Below are positions 1 to 6,232 of a DNA stretch of 6,702 nucleotides, in pieces. Position 1 is the first letter of the stretch. Every line of letters starts with the position of its first letter. The DNA is from JBBIVP01 sp037439705 [NCBI: bacterium] (GTDB lineage Bacteria; JBBIVP01): NCBI GenBank assembly GCA_037439705.1, contig JBBIVP010000119.1, forward strand, positions 1 through 6,702, in the 5' to 3' direction. The notes beneath the pieces are model-generated. The model did not search any database and was not told the origin of the DNA. It saw only the letters and a list, made by a program, of their open reading frames with translations. Both the position numbers and the translations under genes were made by a program.

Positions 1-967
1 TGTAAGCGTTCTCCACAAGAAAATCAAGTTCTTCACAACTAACCTCATATTCTTCTTTCAGACCCTTATGGGACATCCAGAACAATTCTCCAACAAGCTG
101 GGCATCCTTCTTTTCAAAGGCTGAAATCGCTTTTATAACCCTGTCATTCTCTTCAAGGACATATCTACATCTTTTTACAGCCACCACTGAAACCCCATTT
201 GCCACTTCGGAAATCCATTCCTTCTTCACATCCCTCAGTGCCTTAACCTCAGGATGCCTTTTCTTGATAGATTTAAGGCACTCATTACATTCAAGCTGTC
301 TTTTTTTGTATTCCGAAGAAGCCAGCGAACGCTTTACCCTTGTATCACATACTACAATGCTCCAGTTCTCAGGAATTTTTACATGCTCAAATTTCAGGGT
401 TCTGCAGTCAAGAAAAATAGCAAATCCCTTTTTTCCAAAAACTGCTGCTGTTTGGTCCATTATTCCACATGGAACTCCGACAAATCTGTTCTCAAGTTCC
501 TTTGAAAGATGAACAATGTCCCATGAAGAGAGATTTAGATTATAAAGAGTTCCCCATAGAGCAGTCATTGCGACTTCTACCGATGCTGATGAACTCAAAC
601 CACCTCCCAATGGCACATAACCCTTCACCACCCCTTCAATTCCTTCCACTTTATATCCCTTATCCTTAAGAATGTATCCGGCCCCAAGAAGATATGCTCT
701 CCAATCAGGTTTCTCCGGAGGAGAGAGGGAAGATATTTCTCCCTTAGCAAAATCGCCAAAATTATCTGAAAATATACTTATCTTCTGACTTCTTTTTCCT
801 ACCGCATAGGTTTTCAGATGAATTGCAACAGGTAGTACAAATCCTTCGTGATAATCTGTATGCTCACCTATGAGATTTACCCTTCCCGGTGCTGCTGTGA
901 AGATATACTCTCCCCCTCCAAAAATTTCCTCCGCTTTCTTTTTCAGTTCATCCTTTATTTTCCTCAC
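1..967 (-). CDS. galK: Galactokinase, C-terminus cut by window edge
   Basis: Cytoplasmic GHMP-family kinase that transfers the ATP gamma-phosphate to galactose, giving galactose 1-phosphate (first step of the Leloir pathway). I translated the frame by hand: it is open for 322 codons to the left edge, against about 350-390 for the family. GHMP motif 1, PGRVNLIGEHTDY, lies at residues 27-39, with R29 as the expected catalytic arginine. Motif 2, PLGGGLSSSA, at 119-128 is the phosphate-binding loop. GIMDQ at 168-172 supplies the catalytic Asp (D171). Motif 3 near the C-terminus falls outside the window. An in-frame TAG at 979-977 limits the start; GTG at 967 is the only usual start codon before the first motif and overlaps the end of the upstream small membrane gene by 20 bases. 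The symporter just upstream fits sugar uptake and phosphorylation. Another GHMP sugar kinase (GalNAc, arabinose) is possible but less likely given the motif 1 match. Confidence 0.93.
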   Translation of the reverse strand, partial: MRKIKDELKKKAEEIFGGGEYIFTAAPGRVNLIGEHTDYHEGFVLPVAIHLKTYAVGKRSQKISIFSDNFGDFAKGEISSLSPPEKPDWRAYLLGAGYILKDKGYKVEGIEGVVKGYVPLGGGLSSSASVEVAMTALWGTLYNLNLSSWDIVHLSKELENRFVGVPCGIMDQTAAVFGKKGFAIFLDCRTLKFEHVKIPENWSIVVCDTRVKRSLASSEYKKRQLECNECLKSIKKRHPEVKALRDVKKEWISEVANGVSVVAVKRCRYVLEENDRVIKAISAFEKKDAQLVGELFWMSHKGLKEEYEVSCEELDFLVENAY

Positions 968-1157
968 CTCCCTTTCCTATAAACAAAAGGATTATTCCGC
1001 TTATAAGCATAATTCCTCCCCACCACAGACTGGGATGAAGATGAGAAAGGGCAGTGTTAGAAGGATGAAAAAGATAATAAATTCCACTTCCTCCAACGAT
1101 AAACCCGTATGTAATAAGGACAATCCCTACCCAGAACCATACAGAAAGCATCTTCAT
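948..1157 (-). CDS. Small two-helix membrane protein, possible symporter partner
   Basis: 69-residue protein that I do not recognise as a named family. It has two hydrophobic stretches, about residues 5-29 (LSVWFWVGIVLITYGF onward) and 43-61 (ending ISGIILLFIG), joined by a short polar loop with HPSNTALSHLHPS, and a charged tail, KGGEENKG. This looks like a helical hairpin in the inner membrane. The ATG lies one base after the symporter stop (TAA-A-ATG), with no clear SD, so translation is probably coupled to the symporter; the 3' end overlaps galK by 20 bases. Small two-helix proteins are known next to SSS transporters (for example YhdT beside PanF, and DUF4212-type small subunits), so a symporter accessory subunit is a reasonable inference. 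It is not demonstrated, and I see no direct match to those families. Position, hydrophobicity and overlaps make it a real gene. Confidence 0.8.
   Translation of the reverse strand: MKMLSVWFWVGIVLITYGFIVGGSGIYYLFHPSNTALSHLHPSLWWGGIMLISGIILLFIGKGGEENKG
964..978 (-). promoter_or_regulatory. Ribosome binding region of galK, ambiguous start
   Basis: The minus strand reads AGGAAAGGGAGGTGAGGAAA here. A purine-rich AGGAAAGG (978-971) lies 3 bases before the GTG at 967, while an almost perfect SD, GGAGGTGA (971-964), covers that GTG and sits five bases before an in-frame ATA at 958. Either GTG is the start with a close SD, or a rare AUA start is used. The ATG at 952-950 is out of frame and hits TGA after one codon. 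Confidence 0.5.
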
Positions 1158-1158
1158 T

Positions 1159-2811
1159 TTACCAGAAGTAAATGTTTAAAAAGATGAGGGTAAGAAGGGA
1201 AATAAAAGCCCAGAAGGACGGTCTTTGCAGGAGTGGATAGGATTTCATCTGGGGAACAGGAGTTAAACCTCTAACAAGTCCTTTCAATTCGCCATCAGGT
1301 TTAGGTTTTGTTAAAAGGCTTACAACCACTGTAACCACAAAACATATAAGCCATGCCCACCATGCTCTCCACATATTGTTGCTCATATTACTTGGGGTAT
1401 GAGAAAATGTAAGGTAATATGGGTCAATCCATCCAAATCTCAATGCGAGAAACATAAAAAAGGAAGAAAGCATTCCAGCGAGAAGACCATAGAATGCTCC
1501 ATCGGAAGTTGTCCTTTTCCAGAACATTCCGAGAAGGATGGTTGCAAAAAGAGGGGCATTGACCCAGGAGAATATTGCCTGAATGTAATCCATAATGGTG
1601 GGAAATTGTTTTGCCCAGTAAGCTGCTCCAACGCTAAGAATTATTCCGATAATCGTCACTAATCTTCCCATCCATACTAAATGAGGTTCGCTTGCATCCT
1701 TCTTTATAACTGCCTTGTACATGTCGTATGTCCACACTGTATTGAAAGCACTTATATTTCCTGCCTGCCCTGCCATAAATCCTGCAAGAAGGGCTGTGAC
1801 ACCAAGCCCAAGAAGTCCTGGCGGACAGTATCTGGCAATAAGAATTGGCAATGCTGAATCGTGAATTATATTTCCTTTTTCATCTACAAATAGTGAAATT
1901 ACTTTTTCAGAAGAAAGTTTCCAGGCTACGAGCCCGCCTCCAACAACAATTAGCGGGATTGCCATTTTAAAATATGATGCAATTATCGGACACATCTGAG
2001 CTGTCCTTAAGTCCCTTGAAGAAAAAGCACGCTGAACAACAAGAAAATCAGTTGTCCAGTATCCAAAGGAAAGGACAAATCCGAGTCCAAGAACTATTCC
2101 CGGCCATGTCACTCCCATAGGATTTTTTGATGGATCCCCCGAAGTAGCCCATAATGAAGCCATTGATTGAGGAAGTTCCTGAAGGAGATTTCCCTTAACT
2201 TCAATTATTCCGAGAATTGCAACAAGGAAAAGTCCTAACCATATAAGAAAGAACTGGACAACTTCAGTAAAAATCGCAGATGTCAAACCACCGAGGGCAA
2301 CATATAATGCTACTGTTAGTGCAGAAATCCATATTGAAACATCCCAGTTCCATCCGAGAAACATATGAAATATAAGAGCCATGAGGTACATGTTTATACC
2401 CGACATGAGAACCGTCATTATGGCAAAAGAAACCGCATTTAAAATCCTCGTTTTTTCATCAAACCTACCTTTGAGATAACCTGGAACAGAATAAATTTTA
2501 CTGCTGTAATAAAATGGCATCATGTAAAGACCAAGAAATAACATAGCAGGGATTGCACCAATCCAGTAAAAGTGAGCGGTGTAAATTCCGTATTTATATG
2601 TGGCTCCTGTCCATCCAAGGATTTCAAGAGCACCGAGGTTTGCAGAAAGAAATGCAAGACCCGCAACCCATGAACTGCTCCTCCTACCTGCTAGGAAAAA
2701 GTCTTCTCCAGTTACTGTGAATTTTCTCAAATATAAGCCAATTCCGATAATAAATCCAAAATAAAGAACTATTATTACCCAGTCTATAAATGCAAGTTTA
2801 ATGGTCATCAC
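1159..2811 (-). CDS. SSS-family sodium:solute symporter, SGLT-like
   Basis: Inner-membrane Na+-coupled importer, 550 residues, with about 14 hydrophobic segments, as usual for SGLT-type members. Visible family marks: the GRRSSSWVAGLAFLSANLGA block in the first/second helix region (42-61); LYVALGGLTSAIFTEVVQ (169-186), matching the GGL-x-(A/S)-x-x-T-(D/E)-x-x-Q signature; YWTTDFLVVQRAFSS (251-265), close to the YWCTDQVIVQR region of SGLTs; and AGNISAFNTVWTYDMYK (350-366), the Na2-site helix region followed by the conserved D-x-Y. The position of sugar ligand Q69 in vSGLT (H83 in human SGLT1) appears to be E63, so the substrate cannot be assigned from residues alone. The downstream galK suggests galactose or a related sugar. 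The listed start is GTG at 2811; the next codon is ATG (2808), an equally good start. No strong SD is visible, and transcription may begin almost at the start codon. Confidence 0.92.
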   Translation of the reverse strand: MMTIKLAFIDWVIIVLYFGFIIGIGLYLRKFTVTGEDFFLAGRRSSSWVAGLAFLSANLGALEILGWTGATYKYGIYTAHFYWIGAIPAMLFLGLYMMPFYYSSKIYSVPGYLKGRFDEKTRILNAVSFAIMTVLMSGINMYLMALIFHMFLGWNWDVSIWISALTVALYVALGGLTSAIFTEVVQFFLIWLGLFLVAILGIIEVKGNLLQELPQSMASLWATSGDPSKNPMGVTWPGIVLGLGFVLSFGYWTTDFLVVQRAFSSRDLRTAQMCPIIASYFKMAIPLIVVGGGLVAWKLSSEKVISLFVDEKGNIIHDSALPILIARYCPPGLLGLGVTALLAGFMAGQAGNISAFNTVWTYDMYKAVIKKDASEPHLVWMGRLVTIIGIILSVGAAYWAKQFPTIMDYIQAIFSWVNAPLFATILLGMFWKRTTSDGAFYGLLAGMLSSFFMFLALRFGWIDPYYLTFSHTPSNMSNNMWRAWWAWLICFVVTVVVSLLTKPKPDGELKGLVRGLTPVPQMKSYPLLQRPSFWAFISLLTLIFLNIYFW

Positions 2812-2817
2812 TTTTAA

Positions 2818-2845
2818 ATGATAAATTCAAAAAACTTAATTTCAA
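2818..2845 (-). promoter_or_regulatory. Possible promoter for the symporter-galK module
   Basis: In the 49-base gap the minus strand has TTGAAA (2845-2840), a 16-base spacer and TATCAT (2823-2818), each five of six matches to sigma70 boxes. The predicted transcript would begin near base 2811, at or next to the symporter start codon, giving a leaderless or nearly leaderless mRNA. This fits the missing SD. In such AT-rich DNA chance matches are common. Confidence 0.4.
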
Positions 2846-2860
2846 GCAAAACAAAATTTA

Positions 2861-3535
2861 TTATCCAAGTCTTGTTCCGCACTCACCGCAGAACCTGACT
2901 CCTGCTTGATTTTGGGCTCCACATTTTGGACACTTTATCAGATTTAACGGTGCCCCACAATTAACACAAAATTTACCTTCACCAGCAGGTTTACCGCATT
3001 GAGAACAAATTGTCTGCTTACTTTCAATTTCACCAGTAAAAATTTGTGTTTTAGCTGCTTTTTCCTTTATGTCCTGAACAGCTTTTTCAGCCTTAGCTGC
3101 AGCCACCTCAACACCTATTCTGGGAGCACATCCTACGCATAAACCTTCTTGTTCATTCCAATCGTTCTCGCAGACCCATTTTGTACACTTTGGACAACGA
3201 TGAAAGTGAGATTTCGCTTCGTTCTGGGCAGTTTCAAATGCTTTTTCGTGCTCCTTATGCCATTCCGGAGACATTCCACTAAACCTTCCACTAATTACAT
3301 CTGCTGCTTTTTCTGCACCATATCCTATACTGTATTTCCCCATCATCTCAGAAACCGCACTTATCAATCCGGCAATCCACTTCAACAATTTACCCTTTTT
3401 GTAGGATTTTGATTCAATAAATCTGGTTTTATAACCCTCTCTACAAATATCGCAGTAAAAAGTGAACTGAAATCCCGCTTCTGTACTGTTGTCTGCAAAG
3501 TTGTCTGTAAACCCTATCAACTTACCTTCTACCAT
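2861..3535 (-). CDS. Conserved zinc-ribbon protein with C-terminal double zinc ribbon
   Basis: 224-residue cytoplasmic protein of unknown function. An N-terminal FYCDIC knuckle (C28, C31) is followed by a weakly hydrophobic, glycine-containing stretch (about 50-88), then WHKEHEKAFETAQNEA and FHRCPKCTKWVCENDWN (C114, C117, C122), GLCVGCAP (C133, C136), an Ala/Lys/Glu-rich helix (143-163, probably coiled), and two zinc ribbons at 177-193 and 202-219 (CxxC pairs C177/C180, C190/C193, C202/C205, C216/C219). The pattern HExAFExAxxEAxxHFxRCPxCxxWVC, followed by Asp and Trp, resembles from memory a widespread uncharacterised bacterial family. C28/C31 probably share a metal with a central Cys pair. 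A near-perfect SD, AGGAGGT (3549-3543), precedes the ATG seven bases on; the gene starts one base after the upstream stop. Double zinc ribbons often mediate protein or nucleic-acid contacts; the partner here is unknown. Confidence 0.85.
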   Translation of the reverse strand: MVEGKLIGFTDNFADNSTEAGFQFTFYCDICREGYKTRFIESKSYKKGKLLKWIAGLISAVSEMMGKYSIGYGAEKAADVISGRFSGMSPEWHKEHEKAFETAQNEAKSHFHRCPKCTKWVCENDWNEQEGLCVGCAPRIGVEVAAAKAEKAVQDIKEKAAKTQIFTGEIESKQTICSQCGKPAGEGKFCVNCGAPLNLIKCPKCGAQNQAGVRFCGECGTRLG

Positions 3536-3536
3536 T

Positions 3537-3881
3537 TTAACTACCTCCTTTTATTTTTAATGGTTTACCACATTTTATACAATTTTCCCCAATTGGCGGT
3601 TGTTCTGTTTTACATTTTGGATTTGTACAGATGACTACCAAACGAGCATCACAGTGCCCGCAATAGTTTCCGAAAAATGTTTCTTCGCCACAATATGGAC
3701 ATTTTATTTTTAAATCCAAACCACAGTTTGGACATCTAACATAATCCTTTTGAATAGGCATCCTGCACTTAGGACATCTTAATGGTCCCAATGGATTTAC
3801 TTTACCACAAAAAGGGCAAACATTTGAATCCTTTTCTATTAATTTGTTACAATAATTACATGGATGTTTATAACCTGGCAT
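3537..3881 (-). CDS. Four tandem zinc ribbons, complete small protein
   Basis: 114 residues made almost entirely of zinc ribbons. Sixteen cysteines form four sets of four: C8/C11 with C22/C25, C36/C39 with C50/C53, C61/C64 with C74/C77, and C85/C90 with C101/C104. The last set has a widened C-x4-C knuckle (CTNPKC). Typical knuckle sequences are seen: CPFCGKVNP, CPKCRMP, CPNCGLDL, CPYCGEE. If all sets are filled it would hold four Zn2+. There is no catalytic domain, signal peptide or membrane segment, so a scaffold or adaptor role is likeliest; rubredoxin-like or nucleic-acid-binding roles are not excluded. The ATG follows directly after the upstream TAA, with a strong AAGGAGG SD (3893-3887) lying inside the upstream gene's last codons. 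It lies one base from the next zinc-ribbon gene, so the two are probably made together. Confidence 0.85.
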   Translation of the reverse strand: MPGYKHPCNYCNKLIEKDSNVCPFCGKVNPLGPLRCPKCRMPIQKDYVRCPNCGLDLKIKCPYCGEETFFGNYCGHCDARLVVICTNPKCKTEQPPIGENCIKCGKPLKIKGGS

Positions 3882-4226
3882 TTATTCCTCCTTGTTCTCT
3901 TCTAATTCTATTTCCAGTTCTGTTTTACTCAAACCTTTTTCAATAAAAGTAAACACAAAACCTTTTAATATTTCAACACTATTTATTTTTCCATAACCGA
4001 TAAAAACTTTTATTTTTGAATCAGGAAAAATTAAAGTATATGAACCATCTCTTTTAGATGCAGAAGATGGCTTATCAGTTAAATATGTGTAACTATTTTC
4101 TTTTGTTTCTATTTCATATACTGAATTAACGCCCAATTTGTGTTCTTTGTTAATATTTATTTTTTTTTCTCTGTCAGTGATTATTGTGTTTCCTTCTATC
4201 CTCCTTACATAAACACCTGTTTTCAC
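3882..4226 (-). CDS. Hypothetical beta-rich protein of the cassette
   Basis: 114 residues, not recognised. It contains no cysteine, so unlike both downstream neighbours it is not a zinc ribbon. The pattern of alternating hydrophobic and polar residues (GVYVRRIEGNTIITD, VYEIET, YTYLT, GSYTLIFPDSKIKVFIGYG, FVFTFIEKG) predicts mostly beta strands, ending in an acidic tail (TELEIELEENKEE). No signal peptide or membrane helix. The start is GTG at 4226, three bases after the upstream stop, with a GAGGT SD overlapping the upstream gene's last codons; its stop directly abuts the next ATG. It is among the most AT-rich stretches: bases 3961-4020 hold 12 G/C of 60. Reality is supported by the tight packing between two neighbours, each with its own SD. 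It may be a small beta-barrel or PH-like partner of the large first gene of the cassette; that is a guess. Confidence 0.72.
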   Translation of the reverse strand: MKTGVYVRRIEGNTIITDREKKININKEHKLGVNSVYEIETKENSYTYLTDKPSSASKRDGSYTLIFPDSKIKVFIGYGKINSVEILKGFVFTFIEKGLSKTELEIELEENKEE

Positions 4227-4229
4227 TTT

Positions 4230-4898
4230 TTAACCTCTCACACCAATTACAGCAGTTGGACCTTTTATAAATTTATTTCTACCACAAAAGCTCAATCGTT
4301 GTCGTGTATTATTAAAAGGATTGGCAGATAAAATCCCTGGATTTATTTTTAATAGAATTAGTTTTTGGGTTTTATCAGAATAATTATAAAATTCAACTCT
4401 GGCTTCTGAAAAACCATTTATATGAACAAGTTTTGCTTTAAGCTCAGTCTCTGGTATTTCTTGGGCGACTATTTTTTCAGGCCATTTTTCTTTTGGATAA
4501 CCTTTCCATATTCTATAGTTCTTACTTTCATAATTATCTACTTCCCCATCTGCATACTCATCTATCTGAAATAAAAAATCCTGTTCCTCTTTATTTAACT
4601 CATTGAATTTCGGCTTTTTACATAATTTCCATATTAAGTTTTGTCTGAAATCCTTATCAATATCTGGATGCCGATTAAAAAATTGGATAACCTTAAAATA
4701 TAACGGCATATCCAACATTTCATAAGAGAATATATATGGTTCATCAATTGCTGGTGCAACTTTACCTTCATCCATACAAAAAGTAAAAAAATCAATTGTA
4801 ACTTTTGAAAAAGGTGGGATATACGCCGATAATGGATCGGTTTTAAATATCTCAAAATTCTCAATCTGGCCGGTTATATCTTTTAAATTTTCTTCCAT
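4230..4898 (-). CDS. Possible thioester-domain-like protein, unknown function
   Basis: 222 residues with no signal peptide or membrane helix, so probably cytoplasmic. Two motifs stand out: FCMDEGKVAP (40-49) and RQNLIWKL (85-92). They match the layout of internal-thioester (TED) domains, in which a [YFL]-C-hydrophobic motif and a Q-x-x-hydrophobic-W motif supply the Cys and Gln that crosslink (here C41 and Q86). Known TEDs are mostly secreted surface adhesins; an intracellular version is inference. The C-terminal part (153-222) is beta-rich, KLVHINGF, RVEFYNYSDKTQKLILLKINPG, then TRQRLSF, like an Ig-type sandwich. The start ATG overlaps the upstream gene by 16 bases with no strong SD, so translation is probably coupled. 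The gene is AT-rich, like the next two. A structural QxxxW without a crosslink is the main alternative. Confidence 0.78.
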   Translation of the reverse strand: MEENLKDITGQIENFEIFKTDPLSAYIPPFSKVTIDFFTFCMDEGKVAPAIDEPYIFSYEMLDMPLYFKVIQFFNRHPDIDKDFRQNLIWKLCKKPKFNELNKEEQDFLFQIDEYADGEVDNYESKNYRIWKGYPKEKWPEKIVAQEIPETELKAKLVHINGFSEARVEFYNYSDKTQKLILLKINPGILSANPFNNTRQRLSFCGRNKFIKGPTAVIGVRG

Positions 4899-6208
4899 TT
4901 CTTATCGTCATCACTTTCTGTAATATTAAACTTTAACAAATCCATAACATCGCTTTGCCATTTATCAAAAGTTGAATGAATTACCCTGCCTATGAATAAT
5001 TGCCTTAATTCTCTTAACTCTTTTATTCTTGCAATTGGATATTGATATTTTGCAAACTGGGGTTCATTCAATTTTTCATCAGGTAGATAAATCGGCTCTC
5101 TTCTAAAATTTATTACCAGCATGCAACGGTTTATCTTTTTTATAAAATTATCTACTTCCTTGTGAAGGTCTTCTAAATTTTTAAAATTGGGATACTCCTT
5201 TCTGCTTACTATTCTAAAAAAGTAGGTTGCCTTTCCGCCGCTTTCGCCAGAAATTGCCTCCATTGCAACCGCATTTCCAGGCTCTTTTGAATTAGTAGAG
5301 TATATGGGAATTAAAAACCAGATATACTCTCCCGTTAAATCGCCTAAAAGGCCGCGCTTTAGCCCGATACAAATTTTTTCCCTTTGAGCAAGAGATTTTA
5401 GAAACTCATATTCTTCTTTTATCTCAGAATTCTCTAACTTCTTTTCCAGTTCTATCCATAGCCCAGGAGAAATTGCTTCAATATCGCTTCTTTTTGCTGC
5501 TTTGCCCTCTTTCATAAAACGAGCAACTTTTCTTATAACCGACGGCTCAGCTTTTGGCAGCAGTTCTTTAAGTGATGACTGAACTTTAAGAGAAAGTTCA
5601 TTCATTAAGTCAGAAAAAGTTCTTGTGAAAGAGTCAAAGTGTTTGCCCATTTTTGAAAAAATAAGCTTCTCTCCAAATTCTGTGGTTATAACAATGGTAA
5701 AATCCTCTTCCCTTACTTCTAAAATCTCGCTGTAGGGGATTCTTACAAGTTCCCCCTTCTCTGGTATCAAAACTAAACCGGTCTCATACAGCCTTGGTTC
5801 ACATTTTCCTTTTTGTTTTTCATTCCCTTTTTCATCATAATAAACGAATTCTCCTTCAACACCAGATTTTCTGAGTGTCTCATGCATCAACATATCCTTT
5901 AGAAGAATTTCATTACGCAAGCGGAAGAGCACGCGCAAAAAATCTTCATATTTATAGCCGAGATTAAAAATAGTTAACTTTTCTTTTGAAGTTAAAGTGA
6001 AATAAATTTTGTAGTCACCTTCAGAAATTTCAATTATATCTCTCAACGAGAAAAACAACGGTTCACCAAACTTTGGAAGAATAGAAATATCTTCTTCTGC
6101 AATTTTGAGCTGTGCATCGCCTCTCGCTGTTATGTATCCTGTTTCATCACACAGAGAATAACCGCACGCACATTCCATTATAGGTATTTGCTCATTTTTT
6201 TCATCCAT
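4883..6208 (-). CDS. Tandem PH/GRAM-like repeat protein, first gene of the cassette
   Basis: 441-residue protein, apparently cytoplasmic, not recognised by name. It has an internal duplication: residues 32-104 and 135-208 align along their length. Shared landmarks are (F)SLRDIIEISEGDYKI against IPYSEILEVREEDFTI, EKLTIFNLG against EKLIFSKMG, and LRNEILLK against LMNELSLK. Strands followed by a terminal helix suggest two PH/GRAM-like domains. Residues 222-275 are helical and charged (KVARFMKEGKAAKRSDIEAISPGLW). A C-terminal domain includes EYIWFLIPIYS (294-304), NAVAMEAISG and KATYFFRIVSR (326-336), which I associate from memory with conserved uncharacterised bacterial proteins. The N-terminus has C13, C15 and C20, a possible partial metal site. 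The ATG at 6208 has no clear SD and a leader of only about 18 bases from the predicted promoter. PH-like domains could bind lipid or protein; no catalytic motif is seen. Confidence 0.85.
   Translation of the reverse strand: MDEKNEQIPIMECACGYSLCDETGYITARGDAQLKIAEEDISILPKFGEPLFFSLRDIIEISEGDYKIYFTLTSKEKLTIFNLGYKYEDFLRVLFRLRNEILLKDMLMHETLRKSGVEGEFVYYDEKGNEKQKGKCEPRLYETGLVLIPEKGELVRIPYSEILEVREEDFTIVITTEFGEKLIFSKMGKHFDSFTRTFSDLMNELSLKVQSSLKELLPKAEPSVIRKVARFMKEGKAAKRSDIEAISPGLWIELEKKLENSEIKEEYEFLKSLAQREKICIGLKRGLLGDLTGEYIWFLIPIYSTNSKEPGNAVAMEAISGESGGKATYFFRIVSRKEYPNFKNLEDLHKEVDNFIKKINRCMLVINFRREPIYLPDEKLNEPQFAKYQYPIARIKELRELRQLFIGRVIHSTFDKWQSDVMDLLKFNITESDDDKKWKKI
5585..6115 (-). repeat. Protein-level tandem duplication (two PH-like units)
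   Basis: The two units cover bases 6115-5897 and 5806-5585 of the 441-residue gene. They align over about 73 residues with almost no gaps, but the nucleotide sequences have diverged, so this is an old domain duplication and not a recent DNA repeat. Confidence 0.65.
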
Positions 6209-6232
6209 AATTATTCACACTGAGTTTAATTG

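Noticed and set aside
254-669. Overlapping plus-strand open frames
   Set aside because: They lie antisense to galK, which shows all its family motifs; no SD, and low-complexity Ser/Phe/Pro-rich translations.
870-1187. Plus-strand frame of 105 codons
   Set aside because: Antisense to the galK start and the two-helix protein; composition typical of a reverse-strand shadow.
1399-1662. Frames on both strands inside the symporter
   Set aside because: They fall within a strongly conserved SSS transporter; no SD or recognisable domain.
2830-2848. Weak hairpin CTTGAAATTAAG followed by six T on the minus strand, as a terminator
   Set aside because: Only about four base pairs including a G-T pair; too weak to support termination. 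The same bases fit a promoter better.
3149-3412. Plus-strand frame of 87 codons
   Set aside because: Antisense to the zinc-ribbon gene whose Cys pattern is clear.
4634-4864. Second minus-strand frame of 76 codons
   Set aside because: Shifted frame within the thioester-like gene; the longer frame has motifs and fits its neighbours.
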